In this document: positions 26,288-34,443 of the stretch, in pieces | Position numbering within the stretch: the first letter of the stretch is position 1 | Layout of the letters: the number at the start of each line of letters is the position of its first letter | Source: Streptomyces sp. NBC_01803 | GTDB taxonomy: Bacteria > Actinomycetota > Actinomycetes > Streptomycetales > Streptomycetaceae | DNA length: 64,000 bases | Direction: 5' to 3' | Assembly (NCBI RefSeq): GCF_035917415.1 | Contig: NZ_CP109073.1 | Location: forward strand, 5,068,501 to 5,132,500 | Notes under the pieces: model-generated | Database searches by the model: none | The model's input: the letters and a program-made list of their open reading frames with translations, nothing else | What the model was told of the DNA's origin: nothing | Program-made: the position numbers and the translations under genes

Positions 26288-27445
26288 ATGCTGGAAGGCA
26301 TGCGTCGGCACACGACGGCGGCCATGGCCGCCACCACCCTGCTGGGAGCCGGAGCGGCCGTCGCCACGGTCGCCGCCGGACGTTGGGCCGTGGGAGCCGC
26401 ACTGGGGTCCTCGCGGCGACCCCGGCCCGCCGGGTTCGGCGGGGAACGGCTCGCCGTGCACGCCACCGGCCCCGGCCGCGTCACCCTCACCCGGTCCGTC
26501 GGGTCCCGGCGCCCGGGCACCTATGGCCTCACCGCCCGTGGTCGCCACGCGGTCGTCGGGCCCGTCCTCGACGACGTGTTCGGCGGCCCCGACACCGTCG
26601 TGCGGAAGCTGGAGCGCGTCGTCGGCGGTGATCTCGCCCCCGGCACCACCGTCGAGCTCACCCCCCAGATCCACACCGGCGATCCGCGCACCGCCCTCGG
26701 CATCCCGTTCACCGACGTGTCCGTCCCCGGCGAGAGCGGCCCGCTGCCCGCCTGGTTCGTGCCCGGCCCTCGCACCACCTGGGTCATCGCCCTGCACGGT
26801 CTCGGCGCCACCCGCGAACACCCCCTGAACCTCCTGCCGTTCCTGCGCGAGCAGCGTTTCCCGGTCCTCATCCCCGTCTACCGGGGCGACCCCGGCGCCC
26901 CCCGCTCCCGTGACCGCGTCAACCGCCTCGGCGCCGACGAGTGGCGCGACGCCGAGGCCGCCGTGCGGTACGCCGTCCGCTACGGCGCCGAGCGCGTCGT
27001 CCTCTACGGCTGGTCCGCCGGCGGCGCCATGGCCCTGCGCGCCGCCGTCCGGTCGCCGCTCCACGCCCAGGTCGCCGGCCTCGTCCTCGACTCGCCCGTC
27101 CTGGAGCCCGCCGCCACCTTCCGCTCCCTGGCCGCCGACCACGGCGTGCCCGCCCGGCTGCTGCCGTTCGCGCTCGGCGCGGCCAACGGCGGCTTCGGCC
27201 TCGACACGGACGAACGCCCTCCCGGCCACCCCACCGGCCACGGCGGCGCGCCGCTCCCCGTCATGATCTTCCACGGCCCCGACGACAGCGTCGCGCCCTG
27301 GCGCGCATCCCGGGAACTGGCCGCCGAGCACCCCGAGAGCGTCACGCTCCACACCGTCCCGAACGCCGGGCACGCCGCCATGTGGAACGCCGATCCGGCC
27401 GCCTACGAGGAGCGCCTGCGCCGCTTCCTCACGCCGCTCATGTGA
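26288..27445 (+). CDS. Alpha/beta hydrolase with N-terminal membrane anchor
   Basis: A 385-residue protein. Residues 9-35 ('HTTAAMAATTLLGAGAAVATVAAGRWAVGAAL') form a hydrophobic signal anchor. A beta-rich region of about 110 residues follows, then an alpha/beta hydrolase fold starting at 'TTWVIALHGLGATREHPLN'. The catalytic triad is visible: nucleophile serine in 'VLYGWSAGGAMAL', aspartate in 'MIFHGPDDSVAPW' and histidine in 'NAGHAAMWN'. The substrate is unknown (esterase, peptidase or thioesterase possible). ATG at 26288 chosen; ATG 26300 is an alternative. Confidence 0.83.
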   Translation: MLEGMRRHTTAAMAATTLLGAGAAVATVAAGRWAVGAALGSSRRPRPAGFGGERLAVHATGPGRVTLTRSVGSRRPGTYGLTARGRHAVVGPVLDDVFGGPDTVVRKLERVVGGDLAPGTTVELTPQIHTGDPRTALGIPFTDVSVPGESGPLPAWFVPGPRTTWVIALHGLGATREHPLNLLPFLREQRFPVLIPVYRGDPGAPRSRDRVNRLGADEWRDAEAAVRYAVRYGAERVVLYGWSAGGAMALRAAVRSPLHAQVAGLVLDSPVLEPAATFRSLAADHGVPARLLPFALGAANGGFGLDTDERPPGHPTGHGGAPLPVMIFHGPDDSVAPWRASRELAAEHPESVTLHTVPNAGHAAMWNADPAAYEERLRRFLTPLM

Positions 27446-27498
27446 GCCGCCGAAGCCGAGGTTTGGGCTTTCACTGCCCCAGCGGTGAAACTGCTCAG

Positions 27499-29010
27499 GT
27501 GACGTTCCGAACTCCGCGTGAGCCCCGGTTGCGACTTGTCCCACAAACGCCTCAACAGCGCGCCGCCGCGCACCGGGGTACGCCCCACGGTAGACGTACT
27601 CCCGCCCCGCCGCCGCGCGGCGTGGCCCCGCAGGACCAGCTCGCCCGCCAGGCCCGCGCGCTCCTGGCCGACGCCGTCCGCCTCGCCCACTGGGCGCAGC
27701 GCACCGGCCGCTCGCCGGAGGCCGCCGCCGAGGAGGCCGCGGCGGACCTGGGACTGACCCGGCACGCGGTGCGTGACCACTGGGGACGCGCCCGCCTCGC
27801 CGGGCTGATCGAGCAGGCGCCGGACGCCCCGGACAGCGGCGGCGTCCGCGCCGGCTGGCGACTGCGCGCCTGGCACCGCGACGACACGGCGGCCCTGCGC
27901 GGCTGGGTCGCGCTCTTCGACGCCTGGTCCCTGGCCCGGCCCGCGCCGCCGGACGCCGACCCGGGCACGGTGGCCGATGTCGTGGCCGCCGTGCCGCAGC
28001 TCCTGTCCGTCATGCGGCTCTCCGACGGCCCGGTGACGGCGGCCGGCTTGATCGACCTGCTGCTCCAGCGCATCACCGAGCTCCGCGCCGACCGCGACCC
28101 GGCCACCACCACCGAGGCCCCGGCCACCGAGGACCAAGCCACCACCGAGGCCCCGGCCACCGAGGACCAAGCCACCGACAGCGCCCAGGACAACGCCCCC
28201 CGGACGTCCGACCCCCGGGGCATAACGCCCCCGGCCGGCGCGGCCCGCCCCCAGGAGACCCCCGAGCTCGTCCGCCTCCTCGGCTGGGCCCTGGACGCCC
28301 TGGCCTCGGTCGGCGCCCTCACCCTCCACGCGCGCGGACGGCAGCCCGTCCGGGCCCGCCTCACCGAGCTGGGGAGCTGGGCCATGTGGACGAAGCTGGA
28401 GCACATCTGCATCGCCGCCCAGAGCCCGGCCGGCAACATCGAGCAGTCCGCCGTGGGCATGCTGCGCGGCTGCACGCACCTCACGCCGGGCCCGGCCCGT
28501 GCCGAGTACCGCGCCTGGCTCGCCGCCCGCCCCACCGGCCCGGCCGTCACCGAGCTGCTCGACGCCGCCCGTGGCGAGGACGCGCTGATCCGGGGCCTCG
28601 CCTTCGAGGCCCTGCGCGTGGTGGGCGCGCCCGCCCTGCCCGCCATAAGGGACGCCGCCGTCGAGCCCGTGCTGCGCCCCTACGCGCTGCTGTGGCTGGC
28701 CGACCACGAGGCGGGCGACCCGCGCGACGCAGCCGACGACCCGCTCGGCGTGCTCACCCGCACCGAGGCCACCTGGCTCTGGGTCGACACCGCCTCCGCC
28801 GCCCATGAACACGGCGCCGAACGCCTGCTGCTCGACCATCTCGACGCCGCCCCGCAGCCCTCGGTCACCGAGCTGATTGACGAGATCCGCGTCTGCGGCC
28901 ACCCGCGCACCGTCCAGGTGCTGCTGGCCCTGGCCGCCGCCCACCCCGACCCGGCCCTCGCCAAACGGGTCCGCCGGGCCGCGTTCCAGGTGCATAACGG
29001 GGGAGCCTGA
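27499..29010 (+). CDS. Conserved hypothetical protein with helical repeat-like C-terminus
   Basis: About 503 residues from the GTG at 27499, with no recognised enzyme motif. An N-terminal basic, Pro-rich segment is followed by a helix-turn-helix-like stretch ('AAEEAAADLGLTRHAVRDHWGRARLAGLIEQ'). Next comes a low-complexity Thr/Glu/Ala linker with a perfect 2x33-base duplication, then an alpha-helical C-terminal half resembling HEAT-type repeats ('LIRGLAFEALRVVGAPALPAIRDAA'). The start is uncertain because no good ribosome site is visible. The HTH suggests a regulator, but this is weak inference. Confidence 0.65.
   Translation: MTFRTPREPRLRLVPQTPQQRAAAHRGTPHGRRTPAPPPRGVAPQDQLARQARALLADAVRLAHWAQRTGRSPEAAAEEAAADLGLTRHAVRDHWGRARLAGLIEQAPDAPDSGGVRAGWRLRAWHRDDTAALRGWVALFDAWSLARPAPPDADPGTVADVVAAVPQLLSVMRLSDGPVTAAGLIDLLLQRITELRADRDPATTTEAPATEDQATTEAPATEDQATDSAQDNAPRTSDPRGITPPAGAARPQETPELVRLLGWALDALASVGALTLHARGRQPVRARLTELGSWAMWTKLEHICIAAQSPAGNIEQSAVGMLRGCTHLTPGPARAEYRAWLAARPTGPAVTELLDAARGEDALIRGLAFEALRVVGAPALPAIRDAAVEPVLRPYALLWLADHEAGDPRDAADDPLGVLTRTEATWLWVDTASAAHEHGAERLLLDHLDAAPQPSVTELIDEIRVCGHPRTVQVLLALAAAHPDPALAKRVRRAAFQVHNGGA
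28108..28173 (+). repeat. Perfect 33-bp tandem duplication in the hypothetical gene
   Basis: Positions 28108-28140 and 28141-28173 are identical and encode TTEAPATEDQA twice, in frame, within the disordered linker. It looks like a recent slippage or duplication that keeps the frame. Confidence 0.95.
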
Positions 29011-29051
29011 TGCGGCGCGCCACCGCCCCGTGCCCGCCGGCGTCGCCGCGC

Positions 29052-29084
29052 GCGGAAAACGGTGCGGAAAACGGCGCGGAAAAC
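29052..29084 (+). repeat. Three 12-bp-spaced GCGGAAAAC repeats upstream of the ABC-F gene
   Basis: GCGGAAAAC occurs at 29052-29060, 29064-29072 and 29076-29084, an exact 12-base period. It lies just upstream of a TAGAAT -10-like element (29102-29107) and the short ORF at 29115. It could be a regulator-binding array or the 5' part of an attenuator; neither can be shown from sequence. Confidence 0.75.
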
Positions 29085-29114
29085 ACATTGCGCCGCGCCG
29101 TTAGAATGAATCGT

Positions 29115-29144
29115 ATGGACACGGACACACCGCTCCTCGCGTAG
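29115..29144 (+). CDS. Possible 9-codon leader peptide upstream of the ABC-F gene
   Basis: ATG at 29115 encodes MDTDTPLLA and stops at TAG 29142, only 8 bases after a TAGAAT -10-like element, so the mRNA would be leaderless or nearly so. ABC-F resistance genes in actinomycetes and firmicutes are often controlled by ribosome stalling on leader peptides (established knowledge). The assignment here rests on position only. Confidence 0.35.
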   Translation: MDTDTPLLA

Positions 29145-29207
29145 CGGACGTAGCCGCACCGCCCGCCGGCCCGTACGTCCCGCCCCACCCGCCTCTGGAG
29201 TCCGTCC

Positions 29208-30806
29208 ATGATCACCGCCACCGGCATCGAGTTGCGCGCCGGAGCCCGCGTCCTCATCGAATCCGCTTCCTTCCGCATCGCCACCGGCGACCGCATCGGT
29301 CTCGTCGGCCGCAACGGCGCCGGGAAGACCACCCTGACCAAGTGCCTGGCCGGTGAAGGCGTCCCGGCCGCCGGGACCATCACCCGGGGCGGCGAGGTCG
29401 GCTATCTGCCGCAGGACCCGCGCACCGGCGACCTCGATATCCTCGCCCGCGACCGCATCCTCGCCGCGCGCGGCCTGGACAGCGTGCTGCGCGGCATGCG
29501 CCAGAACGAGCAGCTGATGGCCAGCGGCGAGGGCTCGGTCCGCGACCGCGCGATGAAGAAGTACGAGCGCCTGGAGACCGAGTTCCTCACCCGGGGCGGC
29601 TACGCGGCCGAGGCCGAGGCCGCCACCATCGCCGCCAGCCTGGGACTGCCCGACCGCGTCCTCGGCCAGCAGTTGCACACCCTCTCCGGCGGCCAGCGGC
29701 GCCGTGTCGAGCTGGCCCGCATCCTCTTCTCGGACGCCGACACGCTCCTGCTCGACGAGCCGACGAACCACCTGGACGCCGACTCCATCGTCTGGCTGCG
29801 GGACTTCCTGCGGACGTACCGCGGCGGTCTCGTCGTGATCTCCCACGACATCGCCCTGATCGAGACCGTGGTCAACAAGGTGTTCTACCTCGACGCCAAC
29901 CGGTCCCGGATCGACGTCTACAACATGGGCTGGAAGCAGTACCAGGTCCAGCGCGAGGCTGACGAGAAGCGGCGCAGGCGCGAGCGCGCGAACGCCGAGA
30001 AGAAGGCCGCCGCCCTCAACACCCAGGCCGACAAGATGCGCGCCAAGGCCACCAAGGCCGTCGCCGCGCAGAACATGGCGCGTCGTGCCGAGCGGCTGCT
30101 CTCCGGCCTGGAGGCCCAGCGCCAGTCCGACAAGGTCGCCAAGCTGCGCTTCCCCGACCCCGCGCCGTGCGGCAAGACCCCGCTGACCGCCGAGGGCCTG
30201 TCCAAGTCCTATGGCTCGCTGGAGATCTTCGCCGACGTCTCGCTCGCCATCGACAAGGGTTCCCGCGTCGTCATCCTCGGCCTCAACGGCGCCGGCAAGA
30301 CGACGCTGCTGCGGCTGCTCGCCGGCGCCGAGAAGCCCGACACCGGCCAGGTCACGCCGGGCCACGGCCTCAAGCTGGGGTACTACGCGCAGGAGCACGA
30401 GACGCTCGACCCGGACCGCACCGTGCTGGAGAACATGCGTTCGTCCGCCCCCGACCTGGACATGGTGGACGTGCGCAAGACGCTCGGCTCGTTCCTCTTC
30501 TCCGGCGACGATGTCGACAAGCCGGCCGGAGTGCTCTCCGGCGGCGAGAAGACCCGCCTGGCGCTGGCCACCCTCGTGGTCTCCTCGGCCAACGTGCTGC
30601 TGCTGGACGAGCCGACGAACAACCTGGACCCCGCCAGCCGCGAGGAGATCCTCGGCGCGCTGCGCGGCTTCACGGGCGCGGTCGTCCTCGTCACGCACGA
30701 CGAGGGCGCGGTGGACGCGCTCCAGCCCGAGCGGATCATCCTCTTGCCGGACGGCGTGGAGGACCTGTGGAGCGCCGACTACGCGGACCTGGTCGCCCTC
30801 GCCTGA
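29208..30806 (+). CDS. ABC-F family ATP-binding protein (ribosome-associated type)
   Basis: A 532-residue soluble protein with two ABC ATPase domains and no membrane segments. Walker A motifs are 'GLVGRNGAGKTTLTKCL' and 'VILGLNGAGKTTLLRLL'. Signature motifs are 'LSGGQRRRVELARIL' and 'LSGGEKTRLALATL'. Walker B motifs are 'LLLDEPTNHLD' and 'LLLDEPTNNLD'. Between the domains is the charged P-site tRNA interaction motif linker ('EKRRRRERANAEKKAAALN...'). It acts on translating ribosomes, either as a housekeeping factor or as an antibiotic protection protein; the sequence does not decide which. ATG at 29208 follows a GGAG. Confidence 0.92.
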   Translation: MITATGIELRAGARVLIESASFRIATGDRIGLVGRNGAGKTTLTKCLAGEGVPAAGTITRGGEVGYLPQDPRTGDLDILARDRILAARGLDSVLRGMRQNEQLMASGEGSVRDRAMKKYERLETEFLTRGGYAAEAEAATIAASLGLPDRVLGQQLHTLSGGQRRRVELARILFSDADTLLLDEPTNHLDADSIVWLRDFLRTYRGGLVVISHDIALIETVVNKVFYLDANRSRIDVYNMGWKQYQVQREADEKRRRRERANAEKKAAALNTQADKMRAKATKAVAAQNMARRAERLLSGLEAQRQSDKVAKLRFPDPAPCGKTPLTAEGLSKSYGSLEIFADVSLAIDKGSRVVILGLNGAGKTTLLRLLAGAEKPDTGQVTPGHGLKLGYYAQEHETLDPDRTVLENMRSSAPDLDMVDVRKTLGSFLFSGDDVDKPAGVLSGGEKTRLALATLVVSSANVLLLDEPTNNLDPASREEILGALRGFTGAVVLVTHDEGAVDALQPERIILLPDGVEDLWSADYADLVALA

Positions 30807-31107
30807 GCCCGACCGGGGCAGTCGTTTGTGATCATGCCCGGTGGATCATTCGGCCGACGCTTGATCATTCATCTGAGTGAGAGCTGTCGTATCCCGGCGT
30901 GTCGCGGCGGCGGTGCGGGGAACGGGCTGTCGACCGCTTCTGAGCTGCGCTTTTCGCATCCCGGGCGGGGGGCTCTGGGTCCGTTTGTCCCGGCCTGCCC
31001 GCCCGGCTGCGGTCCGCTTGTCGTACGGACGTAGACGAATGGGTGGCCAGGAAGATGGATAGGGGTGATCATGAGAGTCCAGAGCGCACTTCCACGAGGA
31101 GGCACGG
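30807..31107. other. Intergenic region after the ABC-F gene
   Basis: About 300 bases without a gene. It contains four GATCAT/TGATCAT words (near 30829, 30844, 30862 and 31066), one of them in 'TTGATCATTCATCTGAGTGAGAG'-like sequence. No strong hairpin terminator is apparent. A GAGGAGG ribosome site for the next gene ends the region. Confidence 0.5.
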
Positions 31108-31332
31108 GTGGCCGAGACTCTGAAGAAGGGCAGCCGGGTGACCGGCCCCGCGCGCGAGCAGCTCGCCGCGGACCTGAAGCGTAAGTACGAATCGGGCGCG
31201 AGTATCCGGGCGCTCGCCGAGGAAACCGGCCGGTCGTACGGCTTCGTGCACCGCATGCTCAGCGAGGCCGATGTGACCCTGCGCGGCCGGGGCGGCGCCA
31301 CACGCGGCAAGAAGCCGGCTCCGACCCCCTGA
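31108..31332 (+). CDS. Small helix-turn-helix domain protein
   Basis: A 74-residue basic protein made largely of one HTH: 'REQLAADLKRKYESGASIRALAEETGRSYGFVHRMLSEADVTLRGRGG', followed by a short Lys/Pro tail. The helix 'SIRALAEETGRSYGFVHRML' resembles resolvase- or transposase-type HTH elements. It is conserved as a stand-alone small DNA-binding protein in streptomycetes. GTG at 31108 has GAGGAGG 7 bases upstream. It probably binds DNA; targets unknown. Confidence 0.8.
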   Translation: MAETLKKGSRVTGPAREQLAADLKRKYESGASIRALAEETGRSYGFVHRMLSEADVTLRGRGGATRGKKPAPTP

Positions 31333-31350
31333 CACGGCACGCACGCCGAG

Positions 31351-31388
31351 GGGTTACTCTGCGGACGTAAATTACCGCCGAGTAACCC
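31351..31388. promoter_or_regulatory. Inverted-repeat operator upstream of the enoyl-CoA hydratase gene
   Basis: GGGTTACTC (31351-31359) and GAGTAACCC (31380-31388) form a perfect 9-bp inverted repeat 20 bases apart. The right half overlaps TTACCGCCGAGTAA (31372-31385), a form often seen as a TetR-family operator before fatty-acid degradation genes in Streptomyces. It ends 12 bases before the ATG. Function inferred. Confidence 0.5.
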
Positions 31389-31400
31389 ACGGAGGGCCCG

Positions 31401-32180
31401 ATGAGCCTGCTCGACAGGGACGGCGTGCGCGTCACCGTCCAGAAGGCCGTGGCGACCGTCACGCTCGCCAATCCCGACAAGCGCAACGCCCAGACCCCGG
31501 CGTTGTGGCGGGCCCTGGCCGAGACCGGTCGGCTGCTGCCCGGCGACGTCCGCGTCGTCGTGCTCCGCGCCGAGGGCGTCTCCTTCTCGGCCGGGCTGGA
31601 CCGCCGCGCGTTCACGCCGGAAGGCATCGACGGCGAGCTCAACTTCATCGAGCTGGCCCGCGCCAACGACGAGGACCTCGACGCCGCCATCGCCACGTAC
31701 CAGGAGGCGTTCACCTGGTGGCGCCGGAACGACCTGGTGACCGTCGCGGCGGTCCAGGGCCACGCGGTCGGCGCCGGCTTCCAGCTCGCCCTCGCCTGCG
31801 ACCTGCGGGTCTGCGCCGAGGACGCCCAGTTCGCGATGCGCGAGACCGCGCTCGGCCTGGTCCCCGACCTGACCGGTACCCAGCCCCTCGTCTCCCTGGT
31901 GGGCTACGCCCGCGCTCTGGAGATCTGCGCCACCGGCCGCTTCGTGCACGCGGCCGAGGCCGAACGTGTCGGCCTGGCCAACATCGTGGTCCCCACCGCC
32001 GAACTCGACGCCGCGACGGACGACTTGGTCGCTGCCCTCGTCGCCGCCCCCCGGAACGCCCTGATCGAGACGAAGGCCCTCCTCCGCGCCGCTCCCGACC
32101 GCACCTACGACGCCCAACGAGCGGCGGAACGAGCCGCCCAGGCCCGCCGCCTCCGCGACCTGGCCGGCTTCTCCGAATAG
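31401..32180 (+). CDS. Enoyl-CoA hydratase/isomerase family protein
   Basis: A 259-residue crotonase-fold enzyme. The oxyanion-hole segments are 'LRAEGVSFSAGLDRRAF' and 'VQGHAVGAGFQLALACDLRVCAED'. The usual catalytic glutamate region reads 'AMRETALGLVPDLTGTQPL', so a glutamate/aspartate pair is partly retained. The C-terminal helix 'ALIETKALLRAAPDRTYDAQRAAE' is typical. It probably acts in acyl-CoA beta-oxidation. Its promoter carries the inverted repeat just upstream. Confidence 0.87.
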   Translation: MSLLDRDGVRVTVQKAVATVTLANPDKRNAQTPALWRALAETGRLLPGDVRVVVLRAEGVSFSAGLDRRAFTPEGIDGELNFIELARANDEDLDAAIATYQEAFTWWRRNDLVTVAAVQGHAVGAGFQLALACDLRVCAEDAQFAMRETALGLVPDLTGTQPLVSLVGYARALEICATGRFVHAAEAERVGLANIVVPTAELDAATDDLVAALVAAPRNALIETKALLRAAPDRTYDAQRAAERAAQARRLRDLAGFSE

Positions 32181-32414
32181 CCCTTCCGTCCCCGGGCCGG
32201 TCCGAACGCTCCCTGACCACCCCCACCCCGCCGCGGATTCGCCCCGGTGGTGCTCCCGGCGCTGTCGCGGTCACTTCGCCTGGGCGGGGCTGGACCCGTT
32301 CAGGACGCGCGGCTCGGCCCGGTGGCCCTCCGTGGCCGTGCTCGCCTCCGGTTCCCACGGCGATCACCGCGCCCACGCCGCCGAACCGCCTGTCACCGCA
32401 GCTCGTACCGGTGT

Positions 32415-33134
32415 CTATTCCGGGGCGTGGATCTCCGCGATCAGGACCGATACCCGCGTCGGCTCCGGGGATGTCGCCCGCGCGATCGCCGCCGAGACGG
32501 CGCGGGCCACGTCCAGGGCTCGGTGGTCCGGGGCGATCGTGAGCTGGACGCGGATCACGTCGTCCGTCACCTCCACCGCCCGGGACGGGCCGCCGAGGGC
32601 GCCGGACAGCGACAGCACGCCGGGGACGGCGAGCACCGCCGCCGCCACCGACGCGCCCGGTTCCGAGTCGGGTGCGGTGCCGGGCGGAAGCGCCGGAGGC
32701 GCGGGCGGGTCGGCCGCCCCAGGCGTCGGGTCCGGCAGCAGCGCCGTCACCTCCACGTCGATGGCCGCGACGTCCAGCCCCAGCCGTTCCCCGGCCGCCG
32801 CCGTCAGCACCGCGCGCACCTCGTCGGCCGAGTCGGTCAGCGGCCGGTCCGCGCGCACGGCGACGCTCGCCTCGATCCGCAGCGGCCCTGGCGGCAGCCC
32901 GCTCGGCGGCGGCACGACGGCCCCCGCCGCGTCGGGGGCGGCGAACGCCTCACCCGCCGGCCCGATCCGCAGACCCTCCCCCCGCACCCCGGGAGCCGCC
33001 GCCACCGCCCGCGCCAGCACCGCCGCCGCCGCGCTCTCCGCCACCCACGCGCCGTCCCCCGGCGTCCCGAGCGGCAGCAGCCTGCCGAGGCTCAACTGCC
33101 GCCGCACCTCCCGCAACAGCGGGTCCGAACCCAT
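32415..33134 (-). CDS. Conserved hypothetical with Asp23-like segments, divergent from the asp23 cluster
   Basis: A 239-residue protein starting 'MGSDPLLREVRRQLSLGRLLPLG'. Two segments resemble the Asp23/Gls24 beta-alpha-beta pattern: 'LRIEASVAVRADRPLTDSADEVRAVL' and 'VIRVQLTIAPDHRALDVARAVSAAI'. They are separated by an Ala/Pro-rich stretch. It is transcribed divergently from the Asp23/AmaP cluster, so a shared role in envelope homeostasis is likely but inferred. ATG at 33134 is chosen; open frame continues upstream without a ribosome site. Confidence 0.72.
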   Translation of the reverse strand: MGSDPLLREVRRQLSLGRLLPLGTPGDGAWVAESAAAAVLARAVAAAPGVRGEGLRIGPAGEAFAAPDAAGAVVPPPSGLPPGPLRIEASVAVRADRPLTDSADEVRAVLTAAAGERLGLDVAAIDVEVTALLPDPTPGAADPPAPPALPPGTAPDSEPGASVAAAVLAVPGVLSLSGALGGPSRAVEVTDDVIRVQLTIAPDHRALDVARAVSAAIARATSPEPTRVSVLIAEIHAPE

Positions 33135-33340
33135 GTGTGCCCACCTTCGTCTACCCCGGCCGCACTCAACCGGCCGGAGTGGGGTACACAGCATCTCGTA
33201 CGCAGGGGCCGCCCGGACGCGGGTTCGTCGCACGCCGCCACCCGTTCGGGGCGCGTGACCGCGTGGCGCGTCCGTGCGCACGCTTAGGGTGGCATGGGGG
33301 CGGCGGGGCTGACCGCCGCCAGGAAAGGGGCGAAGGCGAA

Positions 33341-33817
33341 GTGACCGACACCAGTACGGAGGGGACCAGCACCACCACCATCGACGGTCCCGGTAAGCCG
33401 CAGGTGGCGCGTCGGGGCAGCGGGGATCCGGCCACCCGGGGCCGGACCACCATCGCGGACGGCGTGGTCGCCAAGATCGCCGGTATGGCGGCGCGCGACG
33501 TCGTCGGCGTGCACGCCATGGGCAGCGGGCTGGCCCGCACGTTCGGCGCGGTGCGCGACCGGGTGCCCGGCGCGAGCAAGTCCGCGACGCGCGGCGTCAA
33601 GGCCGAGGTAGGCGAGGTGCAGACGGCTCTCGATCTCGAAATCGTTGTGGAATACGGCGTTTCCATCGCCGATGTATCCCGTACCGTACGGGAGAACGTC
33701 ATCTCGGCCGTGGAGCGCATGACCGGTCTGGAAGTCGTCGAGGTCAACATCAATGTGGGCGACGTGAATCTGCCCGAAGGTGAAGAGGACGACGACGAGC
33801 GGCCCCCGCTGCAGTAG
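33341..33817 (+). CDS. Asp23/Gls24 family envelope stress response protein
   Basis: A 158-residue Asp23 family protein. Core motifs are 'TTIADGVVAKIAGMAARDVVGVHAMG', 'EVQTALDLEIVVEYGVSIADVSRTVRENVISAVERMTGLEVVEVNINVGDVNLPE'-type sequence and a terminal acidic tail. By family knowledge it is tethered beneath the membrane by AmaP, encoded four genes downstream. GTG at 33341 follows AGGAAAGGGG. It is the first gene of a tight five-gene set. Confidence 0.9.
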   Translation: MTDTSTEGTSTTTIDGPGKPQVARRGSGDPATRGRTTIADGVVAKIAGMAARDVVGVHAMGSGLARTFGAVRDRVPGASKSATRGVKAEVGEVQTALDLEIVVEYGVSIADVSRTVRENVISAVERMTGLEVVEVNINVGDVNLPEGEEDDDERPPLQ

Positions 33818-33844
33818 CGGCCGGCAGCGGAGCAGGAGCACATC

Positions 33845-34042
33845 ATGAGCATGGCTGTGGTCGGCATGATCGCCGGCATGGCGCTGGGTTTCGCCGGCTA
33901 TTTCGGCGGCTTCGGAGCTTTCCTGCTGGTGGCGTCGCTCGGCACCATCGGGTTCTTCGCCGGCCGTTTCGTCGACGGGGACCTGGAGCCGGGCGACTTC
34001 TTCCGGGTCCGGGACCGCGACGAACACGACCGGCGACGGTGA
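33845..34042 (+). CDS. Small membrane protein of the Asp23/AmaP cluster
   Basis: A 65-residue protein with two short hydrophobic segments ('MSMAVVGMIAGMALGFAGYFGGFGAFLLVASLGTIGFFAGRFVDG') and an acidic/basic tail. It resembles the DUF2273-like small membrane proteins found next to asp23 in other Gram-positives. The GTG of the next gene overlaps its stop. GGAGCAGGAGC precedes the ATG. Confidence 0.8.
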   Translation: MSMAVVGMIAGMALGFAGYFGGFGAFLLVASLGTIGFFAGRFVDGDLEPGDFFRVRDRDEHDRRR

Positions 34043-34443
34043 CCGACGTGGTCGAGCCGGTGGTGCCCGCGGCGGACCGCGGGGTGACGCGCATCGCCGA
34101 GCGCGTCGTGGCGAGGCTCGCGGTCCAGGCGGCCCGGGAGGCGCTGCGCGCCGAGGCCGGGGCACCACCGGTGCCGCACCGCCGTGGTGGCGGCCCCCAG
34201 GCCACCGCCGTGATCAGTCGCCCGCCCAGCGGTGACGGCACGGGCGGTCTGGCGAGCATCAGGGTCGCCGTCGAGCTCGGCTACCCTTCCGACATCGGAG
34301 CCCAATGCCGCTCCGTTCGCCGTCATATCGCCGAAAGAGTCCGGGAGTTGGCCGGGATGGAGACGTCCGACGTGCTCGTCGCCGTGGAGCGGCTGCACTC
34401 CGTCCACGCGGGCGGCGACACCGCCTCCGGGAGGGTGCGGTGA
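34039..34443 (+). CDS. Second Asp23-like protein
   Basis: A 134-residue protein, partly Asp23-like: 'GLASIRVAVELGYPSDIGAQCRSVRRHIAERVRELAGMETSDVLVAVERLHS' repeats the beta-alpha-beta core. The N-terminal third is a polar helix, 'GVTRIAERVVARLAVQAAREAL'. GTG at 34039 forms GTGA with the stop upstream, and its own stop overlaps the next GTG, so the cluster is translationally coupled. Confidence 0.75.
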   Translation: MTDVVEPVVPAADRGVTRIAERVVARLAVQAAREALRAEAGAPPVPHRRGGGPQATAVISRPPSGDGTGGLASIRVAVELGYPSDIGAQCRSVRRHIAERVRELAGMETSDVLVAVERLHSVHAGGDTASGRVR

